Part shown: piece after piece, positions 13,511 to 24,431 of the stretch
How the letters are laid out: every line of letters begins with the position of its first letter
Numbering within the stretch: the first letter of the stretch is position 1
Source of the DNA: Platycnemis pennipes
Taxonomy: Eukaryota > Arthropoda > Insecta > Odonata > Platycnemididae
Length of the DNA: 64,000 nucleotides
Assembly (NCBI GenBank): GCA_933228895.1
Contig: OW121853.1
Span: forward strand, 9,988,494-10,052,493
Direction of reading: 5' to 3'
The notes under the pieces: generated by a model
Seen by the model: the letters and a program-made list of their open reading frames with translations, nothing else
Told to the model about the DNA's origin: nothing
Database searches by the model: none
Translations under genes and position numbers: made by a program

Positions 13511-14242
13511 TCTGGAGTAGTCCCCGCTCTGAGATACGAATGGGGGACTATTTTACCTCCAGAATATTTTACTCGAGAGGGTTCCATCACGTCTTGATAA
13601 GAAAAAAAGAGTGGAGTAGCTGCGACTCCTCGGGATATTAATGTGGTGGTTTCCCCTTGCCTTACACATCAGTATTAAGGCCGTTAAAGTAAATGTTACC
13701 ACGCCTGTAGTGAAATGAGTGTCGCTGTGCCGACCACTGTGGTCTCCACCTTCACTCATGTGAAGAAGAGTTGCTGCCCTCTCCTCCGGGTGATGGGAGG
13801 CGTAATTGTTGATGGCCTCCGTCGCCAAGTCACGGCATCTTCACAGGTTCTGTATTATTTAGAGGCCTACCTTACCAGGGATAGACCAAATACCCCCTCA
13901 GAATGCCGTCGCTTTTTGTCCACGACTGCTTACTTGAGAAGTAAACTCGGTTATCTCGCATCCAAATTCTATATCTAGAGGTCGACCCACCATCCGCAAC
14001 CCGGTGGACGAACTCGGTGGCTTTAAGCTCAGCCGCAAGCTAAATATGCACGAGGGAATAACTGTACCCAACTATCGAAAAAACAATTTAATTTGCCCTC
14101 TAAGGAATAGGTACATATGGAGTTGCAACAGAACATCACTATCCAAATTCCCAAAGAGACCAGAACTGAGTCATCACAAAATTTTAAGAATGTAAGCATG
14201 TCGACATATGACACGAAACTATATACGATGGAGTATGGATAA

Positions 14243-14306
14243 AGGGCTGCTGCCCTCTCCTCCGGGTGATGGGAGGCTTAATTGTTGGCGGCCTCCGTCG
14301 CCAAGT
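14243..14306 (-). repeat. Second copy of the RTE leader block
   Basis: A block with CTGCTGCCCTCTCCTCCGGG, then GATGGGAGGC and GGCCTCCGTCGCCAAGTC, nearly repeats 13,768-13,832 of copy C in the same orientation. It is either a separate leader fragment or a remnant of a tandem leader upstream of copy C. The 14,036-14,242 interval between them holds nothing I recognise. Confidence 0.75.
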
Positions 14307-16879
14307 CCTTATAACTTCTGTCACTCTGGAGTGCACCCAGTTTCAAAATCCATGCTTTTCGCAAGTGTTTATTCGATAGAACCCATTCGAGTAAAGAAAA
14401 ATTAGACCTTTAGATTCATTCTTCGGGTATTTAGATTATTCCCTAGATGAATGGCATCTCACATAAATAACTGGAAAGAGGCCAAAAATTAAACCAGTTA
14501 CGAGGTTGAGCGAATAACATTTAGGGAAGCGATGAAAAGATATTGCCGCAGAGAAGAAAGCCTGAAGAATAAGATATTGCCGCAGAGGCTACAAGGCCCC
14601 ATACACTTGCTATGTTCACTCCAGCTTCCCTTAGTTTTCTCAGAGAATAAACACATTCGCTGGTAACGGAATAAGCATATCATGTAATTTATTTTTTTTA
14701 ACTATATCAACTGCATTGAAATATTAATTGATACACAATGCATTAGTAAATAGGAATGTTATTTCGTTTAAAAAGTCATCGATTTAAATATTCTTCATTT
14801 TTGTGCGCAGAGCCATACCTTGATGAATCTGTTCGGAAATGCTTGCGTCAAATATTGTTAATTATTTGCAATTTTGTTTTGCCGTTTCATTCATTTCCAG
14901 TTGCCGACGGAGATATTTATTTCTCTTTTAAGGGTATATTTAACCATTATTTCTACACTAAATATGACTCAATTAATTCAATGACTATGTAATATGACAA
15001 GAATGAATAAAGAGAAAAATACTCATTTCCGTAGAAACTACAAGGTGTATAGTTGAATAAAACTCACGCACACACAACTACATCTATAACTGACTGTTTT
15101 CATTGCTGGGCATTGGGTGGCTGTTCCATGAAATGTTATTTCATAGGTGCAAGGAAGTATGTTTATTCCATAATTAATATGCATAGAGTAAAATTGCGGA
15201 TAGAGCAGAAATTAAAATAAATTGAGTTCAAAATAAAATAACTTTCATCATAATTATGCCAAAGAAAATAATATACTTATCCTATTATAATGCAATGTGA
15301 TGATGTTGGATGTGAATTTTAATGTTTTTTTATTGATTTAAACGGTATTATACCCTTTTAATGGTTAATAAAAGCTATGCTAATCTAATATAAATGAGAG
15401 GATAATTTTTTAAGTGTGATGAAAGGTCATGAGGCAACAAATACAAAGATTATTTACACAAGCGCGCTCCAATTCCTGGATTAGAATACAAGAGAAAAAC
15501 TGCCCTGAATAGAGTAGAGGTAAGTTACAATAAGTGAGGGAAATGTGAATCCAAGTGTTGAATTGGAAAACAATGCTGTGTTTGAATATTCAGTTGAAGC
15601 TTTAGTAGTTCTGTAAGGAAGGTTGCTTCAAAAGACCGTCCTATGTTACATAGTGGTGAAAACATGCGTGAAAAGATCTTTGGTAAAGTGTCCATTTGTG
15701 AAGGACCAGGTTACTATAAATATGCAGGAAGTGAGGAAATCCTGTCGTTCCTTGCCGATCTTCCTCGTCAGAGTTCGCCACCGCGCTTATGACGCCGGCG
15801 ACCGATCGTGTCCTCCCTTTCCAGTCTCTTTGGCAGCCGATTTCCCTCATCGCACTGCGTTTGCCAGAATTGGAGGTTCAGAGTGAAGAGTGGCGAATGG
15901 GTGAATAAAACTCGCGCACACAGAAGGACATCCACAGTGAACAAAGAAGGCCATCGAATCCCAAAGTATGCTTACTATTAGGTCCTAGAATCAACCGCAA
16001 CACAGGAAAAATATGCATCAAGCGCTGGTTCATTCGCTAGATCCTCCTTTGGAGCCTTCTTTTCTCTCACAAGGTGAGTATTATCCACTCATTTAAAGGG
16101 TATAAACTCTCCTTTAATTATCTTGCAGAATGAATTTCGTTTGCTTTTAAATCCGTGGCAATAAAATCTCCGAAATCGCTGAAAACTTTGCTATTCCAGA
16201 TAAAATTAATGTGGAATGACAAAGTTTTGGCTTTCATTTAATCAAAATATTAAGCTAATTCCATCAAGTTTCGCCTGATAATATCAATTCGATTAATGTT
16301 AAAGGCCCAGGAAGAGACAAAAGTTAAAAATGATGACAGATATTTTTCTCCTCAATTGATCAGAGAGTAAGGTCAATAGGAAGATTCCTTTTCGCGAAAA
16401 AAGCCAGGATGAAGATAAGCCAGGAAAGAATACTGAGCCGGGAAGTTGTAAGTTCAGAAATGAGTAGATCTAGCCAAAAATGAACCAAAACTGCGTAATC
16501 TTATGATTTGGTTCCATTTTTACACAAAGTTGAAAATAATTGACGTTATGGATGAACAGCACAATAAGTATGGTACTAAAAGTTCAAATTATCACTGAAA
16601 CTCTGCGATAACGTGCCAAGAATATGAAAGATTCAAACTCAAGACCTAAACATAGACATTAACATATTAAAATTAAACTTATTCAAAACAGCATTGTAGT
16701 AAAATGAAATTATTAAACGAGACTATTGAAATCGAGAAATGCCCCCTGCATTTCAACCGGGACGATGGCATTCGACTGAGTCCGACTTGGAGAAGACTTT
16801 TCCGAAGTAAAGATAGGCCTGGATGGTTCCAGAAGAAGACAAACAACCGTTTGCGCTGTGAGGGAGAGGCAAAGTTCAC
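14307..16879. other. Unassigned, with two pairs of short direct repeats
   Basis: AAGATATTGCCGCAGAG occurs at 14,537-14,553 and again at 14,571-14,587. TGAATAAAACTCRCGCACACA occurs at 15,054-15,074 and 15,902-15,922 with one difference. 15,735-15,875 is GC-richer than its surroundings but has no recognisable coding signal. The rest shows nothing. Confidence 0.5.
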
Positions 16880-17110
16880 CTACTCCCCAAGGACAGGGCT
16901 ATGTGGCGGCCACCTTCTTACGTCATTCACCCCCCACCACTCCACAGTAAGGGGGGAGGGATGGTGATATGTACGACATAAACCTTTCAAATGTTTTATC
17001 ACTGCCTGATGATGCGTCCTATAGTGGCCACGAAAGCTCACACACCGACAACGTGTTATACGCAGCTGCACTCGAAAGCCTCCGGCGACGATAGTTTCCA
17101 AACACTTTGC
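16880..17110. repeat. GC-rich interspersed repeat, related to 32.24-32.31 kb
   Basis: A GC-rich block with a C/G-run inverted pair (CACCCCCCACC near 16,929 and GGGGGGAGGGATGGTG near 16,951). It is followed by CTGATGA at 17,006-17,012 and CGAAAGCT at 17,031. From there it matches 32,238-32,305, sharing CGAAAGCT, ACCGACAA and GCAGCTGCAC in order and spacing. The CTGATGA ... CGAAAGC arrangement resembles the two conserved boxes of a hammerhead core. The intervening stem here is poor, so I class it only as a repeat, possibly a Penelope-type terminal region. Confidence 0.45.
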
Positions 17111-20100
17111 AAAATCTCATTTGACACCAGGACACAAAATTCACCTCAAGAGCACACCAGACGGAGACTGCCTGAAAAACAGGCCGTAGGTCTGCTAGCA
17201 AAATGGTAATATGAATACTGTTATCTTTTCAGGCTGTAAGTTTAGTAAAAAATTATCCTTTACGTTAGAACTTCCTTACACTTTTTAATCAGCTACATAA
17301 CGGGAGGAGTGAACATAAGTGTCCATTCTGGCTCTTACTAAATAAATTAAATGTCATACATCAAATACAACGAAAAAATTCGTCTTCCGAATAAAACACC
17401 TTGGGAAATATAAGAGCAGAATAATGACCTAAACATGAAGGGTCTCTCATGGTTAGCAATAGAGCCTTCTACTTCATTTTGCCTCTATGTTGAACGTTAT
17501 TATGTCGGGCAACAGCAATTCTTCAACAATTTCCTCATGGTTATTAAGCTGTTGAGCCATCAATCCTATTCTAGCATTATTACAGCATTATTAGCCTTAC
17601 TCCACTTTTATTCTAAATTTTTTTCCTCACAGCCGGTTGTTTTAATAAGTTTTAGATTACCATTTGGTATGAATGCACAGCGGTCTAAGCTCTCGATTGC
17701 AGAAAAGAAAGGATTCGGTTAGTTAATATTTCTCTACCTTCATTTAAATGTTTTAAAGCATGAGTAATTATTTGGTAAGTGTGGTAGTAAAACACATTAC
17801 TTGGAATATTTTCTGAGTATATCGTGCAGTAGAGTAATAGATACGTTCTAGGTTGTTTTTGTCTTGGATCGATCGTTACCGCGAATATTATATTTAGCAT
17901 TTTTATCGTTATTCATGGTTTGTGATTCATTTCCACTATTTCATTTCCACTACTCCAAAATCATTTACATTTTCTTGAAACGTTATGCATCTGGTTGTAT
18001 CCAGTTTCCTAGTAATCATGTAATAAAATTATCTAAGTTAATGCATTTTGACTTAAACATTACATGGACTCATCACAAAATTTTCTTCACCCCCCCTAAA
18101 CGCTATCCGCACACTCGACCAGCATTATAGGATGTGTACTTATTGAAAACTATTCGGTTAATTTTCCCATAGTGATATCATTAATCCTACAAATCTGTGA
18201 AATCTTTAGAATATCAAGCGCACAATTTAATCTTCACACTCCATACTTCGGTTCTTCTGCCAAGTTTATCTGAATACAGAAGTAATACTTAGCCATTGAG
18301 GTGTAAATAGATCATAAAACTTTTTTGCACTCATGCGGTTACTTCTTATGTGAATTTTGGATCTTTGGGTTATCTCTGGAATGGAAGCTGATAAAATTTG
18401 ACTGGGTAACACACTTAGATTCTGCATTTTATAATACAACGTGCGTTCCCTTAGACGCAATACTCAGCAGTGTAACAAAATTTATCTCAGAGCCAAGGAG
18501 CTTTCTTATTCAAAATAAAGTGTTTCAGTACATTAACGTCATTTATGAATAATTTCACGAGAAATTATTTTACATTTTGAATCGATACAGGAATCCATTT
18601 GTAACTCCTTGAGCCTACATCGGTGATGATACCGAATTCACTTTGTTTGCCCTGTCCTTGGATAACAGTGGTTTAGAGGTAAATAATTTTATGCCATTAT
18701 AACCTCACAATTTTATTCCTAAGAAAATGATGACTACATCGGTTCAGATTGTTCCTAGGATTTTTTATTGCATGGTGGTAAATATACGAGGCTGATAGGA
18801 GTAGTTACCAAGCTTAACGTGAACAGATGATGCTTGACGACAAAAAAATATGCTAAATCAGAAAAGAGATTTCTTTGAAATACTAACGTGGAGAAATTGG
18901 ATCTTATCTAAATAACTTGGAAAAAAACAGAATCTTGGAACTAACAAGCATATTCTCAACCAAAGAATAAGGTAAGAAGATTACCACCATAGCAATACAT
19001 TTATGAACTGAATTCTGAGAGGTGGGTAATAAGTAAATTCCAATATTTCGGCAGGGGGTTTCCACATTTGAGGAAAGAGGTATTGCGCGCGTCTAAAGAG
19101 TCTGTTCTTTTACGCGTATAGCACCCGTACCTATATTCAGGACGAAATGGCATGTCAATGTGAGAAATGTCGATAAAATTTCAAATTGACAAATGTTTTT
19201 TTCACGCCACTTACTTCTGTGAAAAGCATAGGAAAAAAAGCCTGTTGGCAAGATGATCTGAATCAGGCATGAAAGCCAGGAAAGTCTATAAGTAGCAGCA
19301 AGTCACCTATTTATTTACTCCTAGAATTAAATTAGAGTAAATTATATTTACTCACACCAGGTCACCTATTTATTTACTCCTAGAGTAGCGCATGGTTAAC
19401 AATAACCGCCTACAAAATTCACTCCACTGATTGTAATAAACAATTTGAAGTGCTGTACGAAAAATGAAGAATGGAGACCACGTTCTCTCTGAAATAAGTT
19501 AAATCAAAAAATAACGATAACGCTAGCGCACGCGTTATGGAGATCCATGATCGAGGCCGAAGTAGTTCGGACGTCAAAGGTTAAGTTTTTCGGTACATCA
19601 ATCCTATTAGATGAACGCATTGAAATGGCAGTTTGCCAAGGTAATAAAAACTAAAACCTATTGAGACGGTATACCAATTGCACAAGTTACAAGGTTTTAG
19701 ACGTGCAACGGGAACGAAACTATTGCAAAGTGGTCAAGATATCATAAATATACGAGCAGAAACTGTACAGCAGGATGTGAAAATCTTATTATTACGAGCC
19801 ATGAAAAATAATTCCTAGGATGAGAGGACTGGTATTCCATGACAATGTACATGGTTTAATGCTATAGCCTAAATTATGCATCAACTTTCTGATTTTAAAT
19901 ATTATATTAATAGTTACTTTACGAAACAATGCACTAAAATAGCACTGTAATAAATGGTAGGTATATTTCGTATGTGGTGATGTATCTGTAAATTCCAAAG
20001 TGCGCGTAAAAGTTAAAAAAAAAATTGTTTAGAAGTCATTTACATTATTTTAAATAAAGCAAATATGAGTTTAAAATAAAAATACCTCACTTTTTCATTG

Positions 20101-22443
20101 GCCTCATGTCACTACTAACTTGTATAAACCACATAAACGAGAGAAAACACCTGCCAGCCAAAGTGACCGCCACCGGCGCATTTATTGGTTTGGGGAAAAT
20201 ACGGCACTACTTGTGCAAGGTAATCTACAAATGCCTGTATTAATGCTTCCCAGGCGTAGGTGCTTACAAGCGTAGCAAAATTATTGATCATGCAGGGAAA
20301 AATTGCATGAAAAAGTATGAAAATCTTTAGAAAATGTAATTTGGTACTTACCCACTGTTTAATCTAATACTATTAAGAATATATCTATCTAAAACATCTA
20401 TTAAGATTATTAATATTGAAATAACCGCGATAGAAGAATATATTCAACGAAGTTTATAGGATATGAGCTCCTTAATCTCTACCAACTAGCATAGCATCTA
20501 CAATTGTCATAGATTCCCATCAGTTAGAGATAAAATTAGCTGCTCTAGCACATCGTTTGTTGAAAGGAGAATGGGGTCGTTTACCATATTTTTTTATTGC
20601 CGATTATGATAGATTTTGTAAAATAAAAAGATCCATATTTTTCTGTTTTTTGATCCGTCAATTATTTCTCGAGTTATAGGCGTCGAAAAACTTATGTTCT
20701 TAACCCTTTCGGAAAAGTGGACGTGGTGCAACCTCTGATGTATTTTAATTTTTGATTTATGAGTGAATGGTTATGGCTAGAAGATTAATTTTTTCACTAA
20801 ATTTCTTTTATTGTTTTCATCTAACAATTTCATGTACAAAATTGCGATTTCGGTTCCGAGTAAACGCCCCCAATAAATACCAAACGCTACAAGTTGGAGC
20901 GTAAAATTAAGATGGTAGAAATAGCTGTCTTCCGCATTGGCCCTGTTACTTGTATGGTTAGTGGTAGCAGTTTGAATCAACGCGGATGGCATACCAAAAA
21001 AATCATTTATAAAAAGTACATTGGGGAATTATCCACAAAAAATTGGTTAAAAGTACGTATCTACGGGAGTAATCATTATAATTCTCGGAAATCCAAAACG
21101 TGCTCGCTAATCTACACTGGCAAAACAATTTATGCATAGTCCAATAATCCCACAACATGCATTTTTTCGTAGAACTTGCTACACGTGCATACATGTAATG
21201 TTTCGGACTGATTTAATTATTTCCTTCAGTTTTATTAATGATTTTATATATTATGGGAAATTTTCAGAACCATAGTCTTCATAGTAATGGTATAGTTTCA
21301 AAGCTACCCTATTTGCCGATTCATAACTAAATCAGTTTTTTCATTCAAATGTTAATTATTGTAAGTATCGTAAGATAAATTCTTACGATAGAATGTTTCC
21401 ATAAAAGCCGGAGCTTAGGCTCATTACTTTAATACAGCTCACATGAATTCCTGTGAATTAATCTTCTTGTTATTCTATCATTAATGATGAAAATCTCTGG
21501 TGCAGTTGATATAACTTCCTCTTTTCCTGAGAGGATAAATTAATTATATGTTAACGGATTTGTGCTGTTTATAATTTCTGTGTACATTGTATAACAGCTG
21601 AGATTAAATGCAGGTAGATTGCTTCGAGAAAACTGCGCGCATTCCTTTTCTATAAGTAGCACCAAGTGCGGACGTCTTATATCAATGTAGTACATTCTAT
21701 AGAGGAGTTGAATGAAGAAGTATATAACAACGAAACGGTTTCTTTTTAAAAAATGTGAATTTATAAAACATCTTATCTATGTTCTAAAGATGTGAGATAG
21801 GCGCTGGTTTCACGCCGAATAAAATCATTTTCTCTTTCCGCTTATTAAGTAATCTACTGAAACTTTCCTAACGTTCTAACGAAAGATACACAATATAAGG
21901 AAATTATCAGGTAGAAGTTTAGGCTTGTGGCAGTGAAACCATATAATTGAGTTTGGAACGAAATCCTCTCAGATGTGGGTAATCGTACGTTGCAATTTCT
22001 ATCCTTTCTATTTTAGTCCCGTGCTGTAAAGTATACGTAATTTATTGTGATTCCACGAAATAAATTTCCCAGGGCAAAAGATAATGAACCCGTGGTGTAA
22101 GTCGTTACAGCGAGAGTCAATTGCTTTGGCTTTGGGTAGTTGACAGGTAACTTGGCAACGTCCCCGAATTTGTCCTCTCTCATTGGTGGAAAATGTATGT
22201 GTCGCCGCCGATTTTGGGGGCGTCACTGCCAGCGAAGTAAAAACTGATTGAACACTTGCACTTTTCATGCATTACAAGGGGCTTACCAACTTTCTAAAGC
22301 CTATAAACTCTTACCTGGATCTTTTTCGTACGTAATAACTACAAGCATCCTAACTATTAATGAATAACTAGTAATTATGAAACGTAATTTGACTCGATAC
22401 ACCTTGGGCACACCCATGTCAGTATTTCATATAAAAAAAGAAG
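17111..22443. other. Unassigned AT-rich stretch
   Basis: No domain, terminus or RNA gene recognised in about 5.3 kb apart from the short direct repeat listed separately at 19,302-19,384. 22,090-22,265 is somewhat GC-richer, and the short frames within it show no recognisable protein. Confidence 0.55.
19302..19384 (+). repeat. Direct repeat pair, 24 bp units 59 bp apart
   Basis: GTCACCTATTTATTTACTCC followed by TAGA occurs identically at 19,302-19,325 and 19,361-19,384, separated by 35 bp that themselves contain an internal ATTTACTC. It may be a local slippage duplication. Two units are too few to call a satellite. Confidence 0.8.
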
Positions 22444-23245
22444 CATCATCAACATAAACATAATACCCTGCAAGCCACCATAACGGCGAGTGCCAAAGGA
22501 TCCATTCACACTAGTCTTGCATTAAAAATCATACATAAAAAGGATTAGTAAATATATTTTAGTTCAAACTTCATAATTTAAAAATTGCACTGAAAGCATG
22601 CAATATCATGGTGTTAGTTGGGTTAGCATAAAGTCCTTATACCAACATGCAACTACCTATGCTATTCTGATACACTCGTATTTATGCTATTGGATATATT
22701 TACCGGAATTCATATCCCAAACTGTACGAAGAAAAAAATGACATGTAGAATCTGTGAGTTCGGCAATCAATTTCTCTAATTTTACGATCACGGTCCAGTC
22801 TTCCATAGTAAGTTGGCGTTCATAAAATATTTTTAACGTCGTTGTTAAAATTTCATCTTGGAATTTATATACGAGATTACGTCTTAACTTCAAACTACGG
22901 TCCGACAATGATTCCCATTTTAGCTCTTCTAATAGACTGGTTACGATAATATAGTTTGATAATATGTTTGTTGTCCCTTTGCACATCTAGCAGATCTTCA
23001 CTGCTCACGATCCAGTTCATTACATAAGGCTATTTCGTAAGGATCCCATATGCTGGCAGCGTATTCCAAATGAGGTCTAAAAAGGTAAAAGTAGCTCATT
23101 TCTCGTACATGATAGTCGCATTTGCCCACTACACTTTTGATGAATCCCAGTTTACGATTAGCATGACCCATCCTTGGGGTTATGTGTTTACCCAAGAAAT
23201 ATCATATGTCAGTCTCATTCCAAAGATATCTAAAGGATACCACGT
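22444..23245 (-). mobile_element. Jockey/CR1-like LINE, 5'-truncated decayed copy
   Basis: Two minus-strand frames align with the C-terminal third of the intact ORF at 35.8-37.4 kb. One (about 22,998-23,195) has RKLGFIKSVVGKCD and FRPHLEYAASIWDP, matching RKLGFIKRVLGKCD and VRPHLEYAASVWDP. The other (22,687-22,986) has LKWESLSDRSLKLRRNLVYK, matching LGWESLSERRLKFRFNLLQK. Decayed sequence upstream to about 23,245 still matches the VRYLGVIITKDLSW region. The 3' end near 22,444 keeps ACCCTGCAAGCCACC, the family's terminal motif, followed by a CAT-rich tail. The RT catalytic part is absent by truncation. Confidence 0.85.
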
Positions 23246-24274
23246 TTGTTAAGTTAATATTACTTAGGTATGTAGTAAGTGGTGGGAGGTGAACTATTCT
23301 TTTCCAAAAAGTCAGTGCTACACAAAAGCATCGTTATTGCGCTGCTCGACTAAGACTACTATGGAAGGATTGGATCAAGGAATGGAAGGATGCGTCTGAA
23401 ATTTGACAGACTGATCCCCCCGGAAACATATATGACCTGAATTATTTTGCAATTTACTTGACCAATACTATAAAATACGTACGTGCAATTCCTTCTCATA
23501 AAAACAGAAGACCCGCTGACAATCTAACTGTAGTTAAAAAGTTAAGCAGCAAGAATTAAGTAATGAAATATGGCAAAGAAAGCCTAGTAGAGATAGGCAT
23601 CACTACCTACTCTAAAAACAGAGTGAAAGACCCAGAAAGTTAAATTAGAGGGAGATTAAGAAAGAGCGGGGAGAAAGGTGGAAAGACCGACTGGAGGGCG
23701 TGAAACCAGAAGAATGAAAAATGAATCTTTAATCAACTTGGCAGAGAAATTCCGTTATATCCCGCCATTAAATGCCGTAGTTGGTATGAAATGGGGAGCA
23801 TATCTATCATCGAAAGCCTGAACCAATTACATGACATTGGAGAAAGTTGTTACACCAAGACCTGTTGGGCTATAGATTCCATCAACTCCTCTAATGCCCC
23901 AGAAATTGAGAAATGATATAAACAAATCGGACTTGGTCCAAATTTGAACTACCTGCGGATCCATATAGGTAAAAAAATTGAGCATGCCAATCACAGAGAC
24001 AAAGTGACAGGTAAAACGCGGGCCAATCCTACAGTGTGCAATCCCTAAGTGGGTGTGGCCAATGTGCATAAGAGCTCATAAGTGATAGCAAATTTATCTT
24101 TTTTCATTCACTACCTGACTAAAAAGGGACATGAGATACACTAGATGTCTTTTAACCTAAATTCCTAATGGCAATATTTCAGTTAAAAACCGGGACTGAA
24201 TGGAAAAAAGGAAATATTGGTATTTTAATATAAAAAATAAAACCAATCATGGAAGGTACACTAGTGATACGATG
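23246..24274. other. Unassigned
   Basis: No recognisable feature. Short frames only, no terminus or repeat found. Confidence 0.5.
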
Positions 24275-24431
24275 AAAGAAAAAGACTGGCAATTTTCCAC
24301 AAGAATAAGGATTTCACTCGACCGGTTTCGGTGTACAACACCATCAATTAATTACCTGATGATGGTGTTGTACACTGAAACCGTTCGATTAAAATCCTTA
24401 TTCTTGTGGAAAATTGCCAGTCTTTTTCTTT
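24275..24431. repeat. 72-bp near-perfect inverted repeat, Penelope-like terminal sequence
   Basis: Arms 24,275-24,346 and 24,360-24,431 are reverse complements with 4 mismatches in 72; the first 40 bases are identical. The spacer is 13 bp. The arms share TGG-AA-TTTCCACA, then TCGACC-GGTTTCGG and CCAT in order with 62,090-62,150, the start of the Penelope-like element. I therefore infer two head-to-head copies of a Penelope-like terminal region (pLTR). Each arm encodes a GAAAC box preceded by a short stem, and the second also has an upstream CTGATGA. Confidence 0.85.
24356..24387 (+). ncRNA. Hammerhead-ribozyme-like core (type I, minimal)
   Basis: CTGATGA (24,356-24,362) is followed by a 5-bp stem GGTGT/ACACT with a TGT loop (24,364-24,376) and GAAAC (24,377-24,381). 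This is the order box 1, stem II, box 2 of a hammerhead. The short ACCGTT that follows would be a degenerate stem III, and the cleavage triplet reads TTC instead of the usual GTC. On the opposite arm (minus strand, 24,321-24,342) stem II is perfect (GGTGT/ACACC) and ACCGGTC supplies an intact short stem III plus GTC, but the CTGATGA box is altered. Penelope-like elements are known to carry minimal hammerheads of this kind. Activity is not implied. Confidence 0.4.

Larger units (their letters stand above)
10633..14035 (-). mobile_element. RTE-like retrotransposon, copy C (best preserved long copy)
   Basis: A minus-strand copy running from a leader at about 14,035 to a (TGA)n tail at 10,633. 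Just before the tail is the perfect palindrome CAATCCTAGGATTG, which contains the ORF stop. The leader (13,700-14,030) matches copy A's leader at 6,060-6,410. The coding remnants are longer than in the other copies, and the order endonuclease, linker, RT, C-terminal domain is clear. The insertion is decayed but retains both ends, so it is a useful reference for the family. Confidence 0.88.

Noticed and set aside
15623..15886. 87-codon plus frame in a GC-richer patch
   Set aside because: Overlaps an equally long minus frame and shows no recognisable protein, so it is probably composition-driven.
22008..22268. 86-codon minus frame with somewhat coding-like composition
   Set aside because: No recognised domain and length within chance expectation for this much sequence.
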